A stretch of 64,000 bases of DNA from Gordionus sp. m RMFG-2023. Lineage: Eukaryota > Nematomorpha > Gordioida > Chordodea > Parachordodidae. The number at the start of each line of letters is the position of its first letter. The first letter of the stretch is position 1. Below, in pieces: positions 1 to 13,900 of this stretch. The notes beneath the pieces were generated by a model. It did not search any database. It had not been told where the DNA came from and saw only the letters and a list, made by a program, of their open reading frames with translations. The position numbers were made by a program, and so were the translations under genes. The DNA lies in contig NC_088775.1 in assembly GCF_954871325.1 (NCBI RefSeq), positions 5,443,475 through 5,507,474 of the forward strand. The letters run 5' to 3'.

Positions 1-605
1 GCAAATAATATATGATATATTATATATTTCCATAACATCAATAATAACCATATATGTATACTTACCACATTACTAAACATATGTTTTTAAAATAGTGCTT
101 TTCAATATCCCACTAATTTTTACATTTTCTGAATCATATTAAAGAGAAAAACTTGAATCTATTTTAATTTTTTTAAATCCATAATTAGCGAGGATTCTTA
201 TTTTAGCCATGAAAAAAAATTTTTAAAAACACTTTCTAAATCATATTGAAGGGCTAAACAGGAATTTATATTATTTTTATATAAATTATGCTTGTTTAAT
301 AGGTGATTCTTAGTTTCGTTATGGTATTTTACTCATATCTAAGAGTTTTATTTGTTTAAAAAGATAATAGTGATCCGTCATAATCTTATATATATAATAG
401 TGATAACTAGGGGTTATTTTTTGCTTAAGATCTTTGTTACTAAAATCATTTATTATATCATTCATTAATTAATCTATATCAAATTTAATACATAAAACAT
501 TAACTATTTTATTTTTAAAATATATTATTATCTTAAACTTACAGGTAATAAATGGAATATTACAAAAAAAATAAATAGGGAATGATGTTAATTAAGAAAT
601 CATAC

Positions 606-1014
606 TTCTAAATGGCCAAATGTTTGTACCAAAGGAATGATTTCAATGTTATGATTTTTGGTTATGTTCAATATTTGAAGAATATCATCTTCCTTGTAAC
701 AATCATCACGACTTATTATTTCTATATCACCTATATATGGAAACATATCTTCATATTCAATTAAAATTCCTGTCACACCAAGCTTGCTAAAAATGGGAAT
801 TATCTGGTGATTGTTTTATATCAATGATCATTAAAACAAACTATAAATACTTGAGCTAGATAATATAAAGACAAAGGTGCTCCTTTCAAATCTAAATGAA
901 TAATTCTGTATTATATAATTAGTTTGATATAAAATAATTTTAAAAAAACTTATTTAAAAAATTATAATCAATTCTTTTATCCCATCTTTCGTAAATTCCT
1001 TTATTTTTTATCAT
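606..1014 (-). CDS. HEXD: Hexosaminidase D-like (GH20 family), 5-prime exons only
   Basis: Three minus-strand exons read in phase: 1014-950 (ATG at 1014), 905-851 and 803-606, with introns of 44 and 47 nt. They encode about 106 residues. Seen: the blocks IIHLDLKGAP, GILIEYEDMFPY and EIIPLVQTFGHLE, which match the N-terminal half of the hexosaminidase D barrel. HEXD enzymes remove terminal N-acetyl-hexosamine, usually as nucleo-cytoplasmic proteins; consistently, no signal peptide is seen. The last visible exon ends at a GT donor (GAA|GTATGA) and I find no further exon in 1-605, so the catalytic Asp-Glu region lies outside the window. The first exon (MIKNKGIYERWDKR...) is less conserved and was chosen because its splice phase fits; the other two exons are firm. 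Base use is AT-rich and CpG-poor, like the other 5-prime exons here. Confidence 0.85.
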
Positions 1015-1548
1015 ATTATATCTATTAAAACTATATCAATTTTAAGAATGAATTGGAAAATATATTATTACATTCTATGTATTGCAAAGAGTTGAATTAA
1101 AATGAATGATAATATAATAACAGATTTCTTCCTGGCATTTCTAATAACAATATTCCAAATTGTTCGCATGAATTTTAAAATTTAGGACAGCCACATGTTT
1201 TGAAAAAAACTGTACAATCTGACAGAAAAGTCGATGTTTGTTATAACATATGAATGTTTACAATGAGCGTTTCCAACTCTGCGTTTGGAGGTAAGTTAAG
1301 GGTGGGGTAAATTTGAGGGGTTGTATAATACATGAAAAAGGGCAAAATGTATTGCTATAAAAATTGATACATTTATTGACCTATTATAATCGATTAATAT
1401 TGCTAAAAGTCAAACAAATCTATATATTTTATACAATCATATAGATTTTTTTCGAAACAAAATTATATCTGGATAATTTTTTTCATCTTACCTTTTAGAA
1501 TTAATGTAGGGACAACCATTATAAGTAAAAAGGTGTAATTAGTAGGGT

Positions 1549-1560
1549 TCATGTAGACGC
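1549..1560. mobile_element. Solitary terminal-repeat remnant of the CAGCGTCTACATGA hAT-type family
   Basis: TCATGTAGACGC is identical to the inner 12 bases of the right end of the two complete elements at 58915 and 61124. No matching left end or target duplication is seen nearby. Such a GC-richer 12-mer is unlikely by chance in this AT-rich DNA, so I read it as a relic. Confidence 0.45.
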
Positions 1561-2178
1561 AGTTAAAGGCGTGGAATAATGAAGTCAACGGTTGATCCCA
1601 TTGACTAGACCGGGATGCTTTTAGAGGACCATAGTACTGATTGTCCGCTTTAGAAAAGATCGGTTCACCTCTAGATTAGTTGTTAAAGATAATTACCCCA
1701 AAAATCACAAAAGATCAATTAATTTTATTTGAAAATAAAATTAAAATAATGATCATATATTACCTTAAAATCGGCCTTTTATCTTCTATAATAAAATAAA
1801 TAATAAATAATTCTCTAGAATAAAATAAAGTAGGACTTATCCGGAGTATTAAAAATATAAAATTCAAAGTCAAATGCTTGCGGCGTTGTTACACAAATTA
1901 TTATGTGAAAAAAAATATATAGAGCTAAAAAATATACGTAGTATAATAGAGAAAAATAACACCAATTATAAAACATTGTTGGAAATTTATTATTCAATTA
2001 ATGTAATTTTTTAATTTATTTTGTTATTTTTCTGTAGGATTTATTTTAGTTTTGTAAATTTTTATTTTGTGAAAACCATATATTTTTTAAAGAAATTACT
2101 TAAAGTCTCAGTAAGCAAGAATTGTATTAAATAAAAACAAAAATTATAAAATAAAATATAATAGAGATTTTTTTTGGA

Positions 2179-2263
2179 CAGGTCTTTTTTTAGGACCAAT
2201 CACTTCTATCGGCAGTGCTCCAGTCTGATTAGAAAGCATCGTACAGGTCCAGATAAAAAACCT
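2179..2263. repeat. Short imperfect inverted repeat, MITE-like
   Basis: About 20 bases at the left (CAGGTCTTTTTTTAGGACC) pair imperfectly with the complement of the right end (AGGTCCAGATAAAAAACCTG). No target duplication could be assigned, so the mobile-element reading is weak. Confidence 0.3.
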
Positions 2264-2483
2264 GGCTCTACTCTTCAATAGTAAGGAAGTGAGAAATTTC
2301 TCACATTATAGAAAATTGGCTTGTTCTCGAAATTATCATTAAAGGCTAATAAAATCCCCCCCCTCCTTTCATAAATGTATCCAAAAATATACATATATAG
2401 ATTGCTAGACATCTTATTACAAACGCAATCATAGTCATTGAATAATATCACAAAAACCATATTGGGTTGTCCGCCTCACCTTT

Positions 2484-2576
2484 AGAATGTATTTCCCAAA
2501 ACAATCACACAAAAATATTAATACTCACTAGAATGTACTTCTCAAAACAATCACATGAAAATATTGATATTTTAAA
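2484..2576. repeat. Two-copy tandem repeat, about 46 bp
   Basis: Two adjacent copies share the core CTCAAAACAATCAC or CCCAAAACAATCAC, each followed by an AT-rich tail, with several substitutions between copies. No function can be inferred. Confidence 0.55.
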
Positions 2577-2841
2577 CTTTATTAAATTATCATAATATAT
2601 TTTAAAAGGAAAAAAAAATAATTGAATTTACATTTGAATTTACTTCCATTTTATATAGAAGCTATTACTAATAAAAAAAATTCTAAAAATATATTTTTTA
2701 AAAATTATATATATCATAATCGCGCTTGAAAATTATAAAATAAAATCATAATACATAATGACTAAAAAAATATAATTTTATAAAACTTATTCAATCGTAC
2801 CAATTATGATTTTAAGAATATTTACATTCAATTGTGACAAA

Positions 2842-3201
2842 AAATTAATTTCCTAACATATTTTTAAATTTAATATAAAAGGAGGTAGGTTATCATCTGT
2901 AAGTCTAAAATATTTATCGTAAAATTGGTAGGTTTTTATTTAATTCATATTTTAAAAAATATTTATTCATTCACAATTTTTTGATAGTGTATAGTATATT
3001 ATTTATAATTTAATATATAATTTGTAAAACATATAAAAGTATTATAATTAAAAATTAATTAATTTCCTATCATATTTTTAAATGTAATTTAAAAGGGGAT
3101 TTTTCTAGCTGAAGCCTAAAATTATATATTTATCGTACATGAGTAGGTTTTTATTTAATTCATATTCTAAAAAATATTCATTCATTCACGATTTTTTCTC
3201 T
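2842..3201. repeat. Spaced direct repeat, two copies of about 140 bp
   Basis: 2842-2988 and 3056-3201 share long near-identical blocks, for example TAGGTTTTTATTTAATTCAT and ATTCATTCAC. The copies lie about 200 bp apart, just upstream of ERG28. They could be a local duplication or an old element. Confidence 0.55.
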
Positions 3202-3391
3202 TATATAATGATGAATCTTAGACAAGGTATTGATTTTTTTTTAAAAAAACAATGGAAATTGCAAATTCTCATTTTATCTTTGCTATAATAAGCTCCTTTA
3301 AAGCATTTTCATTTTTTTCTAAAAATCATATACTTATCAGAAGACACCTATCAATTTATTTTCTGATAATTTGATCTCACATTGTTTACAC

Positions 3392-3996
3392 ATGTTTATT
3401 TATATTTTACAAACTTGGATTACTTTAGTAGGCTTTATAACGATTATCACATCTATTAAATGCTTTTACGACTCAAGTGTTATTAATAGATTATATAATC
3501 TTAAATCAAAAGAAGGTATTGCGAAAATCTCTATGTATTTTTTTCAAATTTTAATCAAAGCTAGCCATTTATCTTCGAGATTATTTGGCCTGTGGACCTT
3601 AATTGCTGGATTAAATAGAATAGCTTGTGCCATTTTTATAAGAAATAAAATGTAATATTAATCAATTAATATTTAATTAAATAAAAATTCAGATTGTACT
3701 GGATCACTTTCTCAACTTTTTGTATGGCATTTATACATTTTTTGTCAGAAATTTTTATATATAATTCAACAAATCTTGGTAACAAAAATGTTATTCCACC
3801 TCTAATTATTGCAGGTATTCTTTTACAATATTATATATTGTATCTTATAAATCTAAGGAATCTCTATGCTATTGATGATTGGTGGATATTTTTTTATTTA
3901 ATCAATTATATTTGTTATGAATCAAGTTTTTCTAATCTCAATATTAATTTTTATGCTCTTTATTTTGATTATTTTAATATATATTCTAGAAATTGA
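3392..3996 (+). CDS. ERG28: ERG28-family ergosterol/cholesterol biosynthesis scaffold protein
   Basis: Exons 3392-3651 and 3693-3996 are joined across a 41-nt GT-AG intron (phase 2). Seen: a small, very hydrophobic protein whose blocks match the ERG28 family, namely the N-terminal LQTWITLVGF, then SSRLFGLWTLIAGLNRIACA, and after the splice ILYWITFSTFCMAFIHFLSE. The family is an ER membrane protein of about 140 residues with four membrane spans that holds the C4-demethylation enzymes of sterol synthesis together. ATG 3392 was chosen because it aligns with the start of known homologues; the open frame reaches 21 nt further upstream without an ATG. Read straight through, the C-terminus gives 187 aa, longer than the family. 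A 45-nt in-frame candidate intron (about 3882-3926), of the same size class as its neighbours, could shorten it. The C-terminal end is therefore uncertain. Confidence 0.85.
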
Positions 3997-4937
3997 ATAA
4001 AATACCAGAGAAGTAAATTATAGCTCTTCAAAATTGAGATTCTAAATCACTAGATTCCATGTCACAAATTGTAGTTTTATAACTCCACATGAATCTGAAT
4101 ATCAAGAAGAAAGATTGGTTATGATTATAACAAATTTACCTAAAGTTTGTTATAAGCTGCCCTTAATAACATTTGATCCTCATTATCAAATAAATGAGTT
4201 TATAAAACTTAAAAATCATATATTTAAGAAAAAACACATATTGCAAGGTTCGATAAGCCAATTTATTAACTTATAAAAATGTTATTGTTACTAGAAGTGT
4301 AATAATAAATTAGCTATAAAAAAAACATCAAATAGTAATTACATCTCTTCTAGTCAAAATCAAAGTGAATTTATTACGATAAAAGGGTAAATATTACAAA
4401 CCTTTTTTTATAAAGTTAATTTATACCACTTTAAGCCAATAATATTACATGCTTAAATGTACATTAAAATTTACTACGATTGATATAAATAAATTATTTA
4501 TGTTAATTTTAAAGGTGTTGGTGTTTACATTTGCAGAGTGATATACATAGGTGAAATATAAATATAATAAAGATAAACACAATAACCTTATTAATATTTT
4601 TGTCATAAATTTTTTTAAAAAAAATAAATAATTAGTTTTTCATCTCGTGGAAAATAATAAATGAAAATCAAAAATATTTTTTTTTACATTTTATTTTTAA
4701 AAAAAATTTCCCCAATGACCATCAATTCATCATTTATTAATTAAATGAGATGCTTTGAAATGGATATTTAAACCTTCTAACTAAATAGCCCAATCTTCAT
4801 AGAGTCTCTTCTTGTTTGTATTGTGTTTTGTTCTTTGAACCCTGAATGTGAAAATTTCGCTTTGTATAAATAATCAGATATTTTTTGACAAAAAAGCAAA
4901 TCATAATTAATTTTTTTTAATCTGAGGGAGGAATTAT
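3997..4937. other. Gap between convergent ERG28 and intersectin
   Basis: About 940 bp of AT-rich DNA holding the two 3-prime flanks. I see no open frame, repeat or RNA gene that I can support. Confidence 0.5.
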
Positions 4938-7900
4938 TCAATGATTAGAAACTGTATCCACGGATACGGCCGTAACGTGATTAGATGGGAATAGACCAAT
5001 CTGATTGGTAGATATAGCTCTACCCGTCCACCAATCAGAATCGTTTTTAGAAGTCACGTGAATGATATCCCCACGGGAAAAGGTCAAATCTCCTTCGTGA
5101 GTTGATGTGTAGTCGTACAGGGCTTTAACAACATAGGTGACCGGTTTTTCTAATATACTATTCGATTTGGTGGGGGATGAGGCGATATTGATCCTTTTTG
5201 AGTCGATATTGTTGTTAGGAGAATCTGTGGGTGGATCATTGTAGCCAATGGTTGATATTGAGGCCCTCGTCGATTGCTTGTGATAAAAGTGTGGTTTAGT
5301 TTAATTAACAATTAGCCTTCTAAAATATTTAGAATATTTTACACCTAAAATTCAAAATTAATAAATAATTTTTAAATTCATCATTCATTAGACCCCCCAA
5401 AAAAGAAAATATCGTCGACCTCTTACTGCAAAACTGTCTACTGATAAAATTTTCAAATTGTTTTTTTATCCATTTATGAGTTTACTAATGTTTTTTATAC
5501 AAGCCCCAAATTTTTTTATTTCAATTGATAATTTTGTTTTCTAAAGTAAGTTAATATAAATAGCTTTATATCTTATTTAGAAATATATTTAAAATCTATT
5601 CGTTAAATTTTATATATTATTATACTTATCGATGATTTTAAGATATTGTCATTTTAAAAATGTAAAACTAGTAAGATCTCAAATGGATTGCGATCATTAT
5701 AAAAACTTATTAGAATAGGTTTGATTGAAAGGGGCCTTAAAATCGAGGGATATTTTTTGCCAACTGCCATTTTGCTTGGAGACTTGTTAAAATCTTTATG
5801 ACTAAATATTTAACACAAATACTTTAAGAATTAGAGGTTATAAAACTAGGGATACAAAGATTTCAAAATTACAAATGAATATAATGAATGACAACCTAAG
5901 CTTAATCACAGAATTTTTATGGTCGATGATTTATATAAACAACGCTGAACATTGTAAAAGGAAAAATCTTACATTAGCAAGAACCGGAATATGTTTTACC
6001 CACGTATTCTTAGAATTTTTTATAATTTACCACATATTGCATAAATAATTTTTTTTTAACATAATTTGGGGAAAAAATGAATTTGCAATAATTATTTGAT
6101 AAGGATTGTTAATAATTGTAAGTTAGCTTAACAGTTAAAATTTTACTAAAATAATCCTGCATTCATATTGTCCATAAAAATATATAAAAGTGTTACTAAT
6201 ACTTTAACATTAATTTTACGCATTTAAAATTATCGAGTGACAATTAATTTTTAAGCGTGTAAAAAACACGTGACTAACTCACAAAAAATAATTTTTTAAA
6301 AAACATGGAATTTTCCATGGTGGTAAAAATTAAATATTTTAGTTGTAATCAAGTAATTTAAATATATCTATATTAAAAAATTTTGTATTGGTTTTGCATT
6401 AAGACCGACGATATATGCTCCTAGATGTAATATTAAACCGATATATAATATATTAGCCCCCTCTGGGGTTTCTAAAAAATGTAAATAAATACTTTCTGAG
6501 TATCGGATGCATTAGGCTTAACGGGTTTGACGTGAGATCCAGGAAACCAGCCAATTTGCTTCTTTACTTTTACACCAGGAGGAGCTTGTTGCTGGAGGTA
6601 GTCGATATTTAAAAATAATAAACATAAAAGCAAGATTAATACTAATGTCATTTTATTAATCCGTATATAAAAGAAGGTAGAGATTGAGGTTAGAAAAGTT
6701 AGTTTATCATGAAAAATTAGCCCTTATCCAACCCCATCTCAAGATCATACGATTCGTTTAATAAATCAAATTATCACCCGTTACAAGGTAATATTATTAC
6801 TCAAAATGTAGCTACCTTTGGAGGTATTATTTCCCCTTCCCACCAGCCTGCAGGAGTTTTTCTGCGAACCGCTACCATCATTCCTGGGGTCAAAGATAAT
6901 TGTTCGGGTCCGGACGCCTAGAAATGGAAAAATAAATTAATACATTCTTTTTAAATATTAGTTCAATAATTTAACCTTGAATGGGGCTATAGCGATAGCC
7001 GTGGTCACGTACTTACGGCCATTTTCGGTCATTTGCGAAGAGCTAGTACTGCCGGTGGCAGATATTTTTCGAAAAGATGAGGCGGAAATGGGGGTCGAGT
7101 GTTGAGAAAGCTTCGAGCAGACGAATTTTAATAATTAAGTTTTATATATTTGTAAAATGTTTTTCTTTATAAAAAAATCATAATATTGATTATTTGATAT
7201 AAAATTTAAAATATCTCGTAAATATTTTAAGTGTGGCCTAAAATTTTCTATTTTAAATTGCACAAATTTTATCAAAAATGGTTGCGTCTTTATAGAATTT
7301 GCAAACGAGGTTAGATTTAAAGAAATTTATAATTTAAACCCATACAGAAAAAGAAAAATTGAAGTAATTATTTTCTATTCTAAAAGCAATTTAGCCCGAT
7401 GTTATTAAAAATTTATCGCAAAAACTCATAGGCGCCTTTAAAATTTTTAATTAAAAAAAAAATAAATAAACGTTATATCTAATGTAATTTACAAGGTTCT
7501 CTTCAAGCTTCCTGACATAATTTTTGGGGAATATTCCAGATTTGAGAGTCGATTGGCATGTTCCAGTCCACCAATCCTTAGATTCGCTGTCAGTCGATGA
7601 GTTGAACAATTTTTTCGTCTCGACTTCTATGATATCGCCCACCCCAAATTGTAGGTCTCCGGGTTCTTGCGAGATAAATGGGTACATGGCTACGTATTTA
7701 TCGACGATTAGGTCTGTGTTAGAGATGATAAATTTAAAATTCATTGACCTTTTTTAAAAATAAAGAATTATATATACCATATTCTTCTATATTATACTTA
7801 AGGGATTAGTGCTGTTAAAAGCTTGATTCATTAAAAAGGCTATAAAAATTAAAAATACATTGATTCGTGAGAATATAATCTAAATTCTGAATGATCACTG

Positions 7901-10900
7901 TGGTATACTGTATAAATTTAGTGCATAAAAAAAAAACTAATCGCCAGTGGCATATAAAAAAAATATATGTATGATTGATAATTTTGGCTATCTCAATATT
8001 TTAGCCAGAGAAATAATTTCGCTTAGAAGTGCAAAATAAAATAATACCATATTAAAAAACAGCAGGTCAAACGAGTAACATATCATAGTATATCTTTAAT
8101 CATTAATGTTAGATTTTTCTCTGGCTAAATACAATCCTTATCTGATTTGTCCAAGTAATTTTAACTAGATTTAAAAATGCTTGGCAAGTTAGCTGGTATA
8201 AAATATTATTTCAAAACAAACGGACCAAAGAAATAACATTTTATGAATAAAAAAAAATAAGTGTTTCAAATATACTTGATTTATTGGTTATAGTATTGCT
8301 CTTGTTATCGGCGGTACCGTCAAACTCCGAACCAACGAATGCCGATTCGAATCCGAAATCACCGGATGATTTTTTCAGCGTTTCGTTGTTGATAGTCGTG
8401 CTTTTGAAAGGGTCATTCTGAGCGATTTGATAGGGCGAATAATTATCATTTTCGGTTCCGGTTTCCGATTTCCAGCTAGGCCTTGATGATTATTTATTTT
8501 ACCAGTCTATATATAAAACTAAATACAGTAAAATATGTTTAATTTAAGCACAGTTGAGTCCATAATTTGTGCCAAACTTAGACAGTTACCCAATTTATCA
8601 TTGAGCATTCTCTAAATGACATAATGGTTAATAGAAATTTGATTTGGGACTCAAAATTTTAGTCAAATTAGGGAATGGCCCGAATTGTCAAGAGACCATA
8701 TTAGACAAGCCCAACTGTATATTGATGTTGGTAAGTTTTGCTAACCAGATTTTAAAATGCTCTTCAAAATAAAAATAATAAAATCTTATGAGTGATTTAT
8801 GAGCGCCTGATTCAATTTTTTTTAAGAGTGAAATAAATATTAAGAAAATACTAACATTTGATACTGAAACTGAAAAATTACCTATTGATAATATTGAAAA
8901 TTTTAATATATTAATTATTTTAGGGTTTTAAACCATATGGAAGTATCCTGAACGATTTCCTTGTCGCTGTATGAGCTATTATCGAGGGGAGTAGATACGG
9001 GTCTTTCAGCACCGGGGATAAAACCGTTAGAAAAGATGGAAGTAGATTGTAGTTTTTCGTGACCGTCAATTATTTTGACGTACGATTTGGGCACGTAACC
9101 GCTCTGTCATATATAGTATAATTTTAAAAAAAAATTTGAATCATAATTAAGCAGAAAAGGTTTTAAAAAAATTAATAATAAAAGGTCGATAAAAAGTAAT
9201 GGCTTTGTAGAATGGAAGAAGGGCATTCGTTACTTTATAGAAAAGTAAATAGGGTAAACAACGTTTTACTCCTATTATTAGTGATAATCAATAAGCAGAG
9301 TTTTTGAATTAGTAACGAGTTATTTTAAATATTATTTACAACACTTAAAAATAAATTATTCATTTTCCGTAATCGAAAAAGAAAGAGCTAGTGGAAGTTT
9401 CTATTTATTCATCTAAAATAATATCATTCATTGTCAGAAGGGGAAGGGAACAAAAAAATATTCGTGTTTAAATAGCAGGTCAATTTTAAAGCAAATATTT
9501 CGCTTCTAGGTTTTCCAATAGAAGAATGTAATTCATTAATCTTACTTTGATCGATCTTATTTTGGTCCATTTTGGACATAATGGACGACATCATTATTAA
9601 CAAGAATTTTTTTGCGGGTAATTATTTTATTTATGTATTTATTTAATATATCAGATAATTCCAAGTAATATTTAAGATATTCTTAATTGACAATCATTAT
9701 ATGGACCAATCAGAAAAGTGGACGAATCCACGATCATAATTCGGAAAATCATAGTTATTATTGTATGAATAAAAAAAATTTTTTTAAAAATAACCTTATC
9801 ACCGAGTCTGGCTATCCACCAATTAGAATCCAACTCTTTTTCTATATCAATGACGTCCCCTCTAAGAAACGAGAGATCACCTTCCGTATTGGAATCGAGG
9901 GAAAATATGGCAACGGCTTTTGTCGGAGCCGCCATGTTAAAATTTGCAGCAGACGATTTCTATTTTGAAAGGAGGATAATTTCAAAAAACAAATCTCATT
10001 GGTGGTTATTTAAATAAGTTTAAAATTAAATATAGGCGCGATGAGAGCCCCCCCCCTTTCCTTAAGTAAGTTATTTTTTTATTTTTAAAAACTCTATGTG
10101 TAAGACTGGATAGCTAATATAAAATTATTTCATGGGTAATGATTTTTAAAAAAGGCAAAAATTTAATATTTTAGCCAACTAAATATTGCCTAAGCCTCGT
10201 GATTTCGCTAATAAATGTTTAAATCTTTGATTAAGGTTTTCGTAATATTTTTCTGGAAAATATTGAACTCGATTCAAATCGAGTCGTTTAACAATACTAT
10301 TCAGGGGTCCACGCCAATCAAAATGGATTAGAAGGCTGGGTCGAAAACCCTTTATAAAAATCTTAGCGTACCAATTCTGGTTTGCTTTAAATAATGTTAA
10401 ACAGATGCAAAATAAATGTTTTGACTTTTAAAAAAAAACAAGTGATATTAGGTTAGGATTGTAAACCTAAATTTATAGGGATAAATGTTTTGGCGATGTA
10501 TATTAATATCTAATAATAATAAAGCCAAGTAATTTTTATCGAGATAACATTTTTGTAATAAGAAATTTTACTCGTAAATCAGTGGGATCTTGATAAACGT
10601 TTTCAGCGTGTTTCATTTTATCCTCCGGAATATCTTTACTATATATATATAAAAGGGGAGGGAAGGGAATTTGTAAAATATACAATTAATGTATTATTTT
10701 CCAAAGATATTTTTTATCATTTTTCATTTTAAGGCTTAAGCTGATAAAATTTACAAATAATCGATACACACATATAATTCCCTGCGTTATTTCCCATAAG
10801 GAAAGGTGAGTAGTGTTTTAGTTATTGGAGGAAAATTTAAATATTAATCATATAATATTCATTTTTACCCGTGAATGCCTGTAGGGCTCATTTTAGTCGC

Positions 10901-13900
10901 GTACGAGGCTGGAAACCAACCAATTTTAGTTCCTATTTTGCCGCCCAACCAGCCTTCCTCTGATTTTTCTGCTTCAGCAACCTTGAGTTTTTACGTAATT
11001 TTTTTTTTCGTAAGAGTTTAATAAAACTAACAAATTTTAAATAAATAAAAAAAAAAGGGTTTATAAATTTTGATCCGAGATTATCCCCAAGTATGATTGG
11101 TTAATTGACTTAGCATAGCCGATTTTCTTTTGGCTAAGCCTATTTTTATTTGGCTAATGCTAAGCCTAAGCTGATTTATTTTGGGCGCTAAGGCTAAGCC
11201 TGAGCCTACTTTTTTGGCTAAAACTAAGCCGACGAATTATTTTGCCAAAAAACATCGGCTTAGGAGTTAGCCTTAGCCAAAAAAAAAAATAGGCTACTAC
11301 CCCAAAATTTGTGCATTGTTTAAATAATCTAAAAAGTATTTGTACCTGCATTTCATGCATATCCTTTTAGAAATGTAGTAAAGAGATCAAACTTTTATTT
11401 TAATTCTCGTTACACTTATCTAAGAACCAAAAAATAATTATCAACATCTTAATAATTAGTATAGGCTATAAAATAAATATTAAAAAAAATAGGTTGCGTG
11501 AATAAATATGTAAACGTCATCATTAGTGTTGTTAAATAGTCGAGTTTTTACGACTCTGAACTCAAGTTGGAGTCGTAAAACTCATTTCAAATTGAGCGGC
11601 TCAATGAGCCTAAAGTTGTTTACTTAAAGCATACTCATCGAGCCGACTCATGCGGCTCATTGAGCCGCTCAAATTGAAATGAGTTTTGCGATCAAAACTT
11701 GACTAGATTTTAGGCTAAGTCGACTCGACTTAGCCGTTTAACAACACTAGTCATCATACACAATCTAATTAACGTTTAATATTATATTATTAAATCTGTG
11801 TAACTGTTATTGCAACACCCACTGCCAAATATATTTGTTTACAAACAAACCTATTTTTTCTTTCAAATTTGTATTCAAATGCGCAGTACGCAATATGGCG
11901 TTATTTTTTTTTAATAAAAAAAATTGATTGAAACATAAAATCTTCAAATATGTGTTCTTCTATTCTATATATTAAAAATAAACATCCATTTTTTAAAAAA
12001 AATAATATTGAACTAAACTGAAATCTTTAGCAATAACATAAAATTGGAAAATAAGAAATATTAACAACTGTTTACTATTTAATGCTTGCCACGTGAACAT
12101 AAATTATTTTTTTTTACCATGATGATATCTCCAGTTTTGAAAGTTAGTTCATCTTCGGACCGTGCTTCGAACGGGTACAAAGCTTTGTATGGATATAATT
12201 TCGCTTTTTTGGGAGTATTTTTAAAAAAAAATATACAATTCCTTTTATTTTCTCCTCCATCTCTTTTCTTTTCTTTCTTATTTCCTTATATTTTCTCCTC
12301 TATTACCTTTCTTTCTTTTCTTTTCTTTCATATTTTCTTAATTAAACATACAGATCACGTGAGTTTAAGGTTTATATTTTTTTTGTTCTTTATTCCGTCC
12401 GAATAAAGCTAAATGATTTCTTTAATTTTGTAAAAAAAAAAAATTTTTTTAAAATAATCATATTTTTAAGTCTAATAATTAATATTCTATTTTTTTAAAA
12501 AAAAATACAATTCCTTTTATTTTCTCCTCTATTTTCTTTCTTATCGATTTGTAGAGTGTCACAAATATTATAATTTAATTTACAAGTTAGGTCCAGTCTA
12601 AACACATTCTAAACTACGCGCTACAAAATGTTTTTAAGAAAATGTCAAAGATAGTGGTGAGTGGAAAATAAGTTCCCCTTCCCCATTCCCTATAAGAACG
12701 TTCTACACATAAATATTGTTTTTTTTTGTTAATACTAAGAGTATTTTGTTCCGAATTAAACAAGGCATTGTCGCCGTGGTGACCATCGCTAGGAATTGGT
12801 GAGAGATTGAAACTGTGTTTGGGGGATTGGGTAAGGGTCAATTGGCGCTCACGTTCGAGGGAAATATTATCATGCTCATTCATTTCGGCGTGTTGATTTT
12901 GAATTATATTGTAACCGGTTTCTGTTTGTTTTTTTTTGTTTTGAACAAGTAAATATTTTTTTTTAAATAAAAATTTTGAAGTTGTCTTTTAATAAAATAT
13001 ATAAATTTAAAATAAAGATAACCATATTTGATGGGGGATACGATGGTTTTCAACCCGACAGGTGATTTAATCGGAGATTGAACGCAAGATTCCAAACTTG
13101 ACAAAAATAAAATAAAATTGTTCAAATTTTTTTTTGTAAATCAAAAACAGGATCATTTCCTGTTTTGAAATCCCCCACCCCCCACCCTCTGCCAAAAAAA
13201 AATGTGAGTTTTTTTTTAAATTGAAATAATGCTGTTTTTATTGATATATATTTTATTTCTAGCATTTCTTATGTCAATTTTTCGAGAGGAAGAATTCAAC
13301 CAGCATTATATATTGATAAATATAAATGGCGTAACCAAGATGTTCGCAAATTTGCCAATTCTCGTAAAATATCATCCCCTAACACTGCCCCTCCTTAAAA
13401 AAAATGTATACAAATTTTAACCATATTTTCCTTAAATATGTAGGCATACCTGTGCGCCGACGAAACTATCGGGGGCCAGCGATAGTTTAAAAAATCTAAT
13501 CGACGGCCAGCGGCATGCCGCTTCTTAGTCGCCATCAAAATAGGCGGCATAAATTTGACGCAAGGACATAAATATTATATAATATATAATTTTTAAATTG
13601 TCAAATTATAAATTCAAAGCTCATATTTGTAATTTTTGTAGTTATCATTCATAAAAATATTTTATTTTAATATGACGGACATGAGGATGATCTCCTTTTG
13701 TTTAACGTAAACCAGGAGGTATAGAAAGCCCTTTCGCTAGGTGTGATATTTGCTGGAAAACTTTTAAAAAAAAACTTGACTAGCGTGGAAAGATTGAGCA
13801 GTGATCCTCTTTTCCCTCCACTAATTCAGAAGCATCATGCTTTTTTTTTGTGAAGAATAATGGCATCATTGTTTTAAGTCACTTAAATTGGAATCATAAT

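Larger units (their letters stand above)
1015..3391. other. Intergenic stretch between divergent HEXD and ERG28
   Basis: No gene is supported here. The stretch should hold the promoters of HEXD (minus) and ERG28 (plus). It carries a hAT-end remnant near 1549, a short imperfect inverted repeat at about 2179-2263, and two sets of direct repeats listed separately. Confidence 0.6.
4938..12203 (-). other. ITSN: Intersectin exons 18-28: five SH3 domains
   Basis: SH3A (about 670-728) has [17 protein letters not shown] and [12 protein letters not shown]3B (766-822) has [20 protein letters not shown] and [11 protein letters not shown]3C (938-1003) has YVAMYPF, DWWTGTC and [12 protein letters not shown]3D (1042-1112) has [19 protein letters not shown] and [12 protein letters not shown]3E (1171-1226) has [24 protein letters not shown] and GLFPSNHV. 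Order and spacing match intersectins. A, B and D are each split by introns; C lies whole within one exon, and E within the last exon. The B-C linker holds a second DPF motif (NDPFKS). Confidence 0.93.

Noticed and set aside
1263-1293. ATG AGC GTT TCC AAC TCT GCG TTT GGA G followed by GTAAGT on the plus strand, like a first exon
   Set aside because: Only ten codons and no second exon could be found, so it cannot be called a gene.
7524-7757. Plus-strand frame of 77 codons
   Set aside because: Antisense shadow of intersectin exon 24 (SH3C).
9687-9968. Plus-strand frame of 93 codons
   Set aside because: Antisense shadow of intersectin exon 21 (SH3B).
12086-12406. Plus-strand frame of 106 codons
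   Set aside because: Antisense of intersectin exon 18 continued into T-rich intron DNA.
13229-13420. Plus-strand 63-codon hydrophobic frame in intersectin intron 15
   Set aside because: No recognisable family, AT-driven composition, no splice context.
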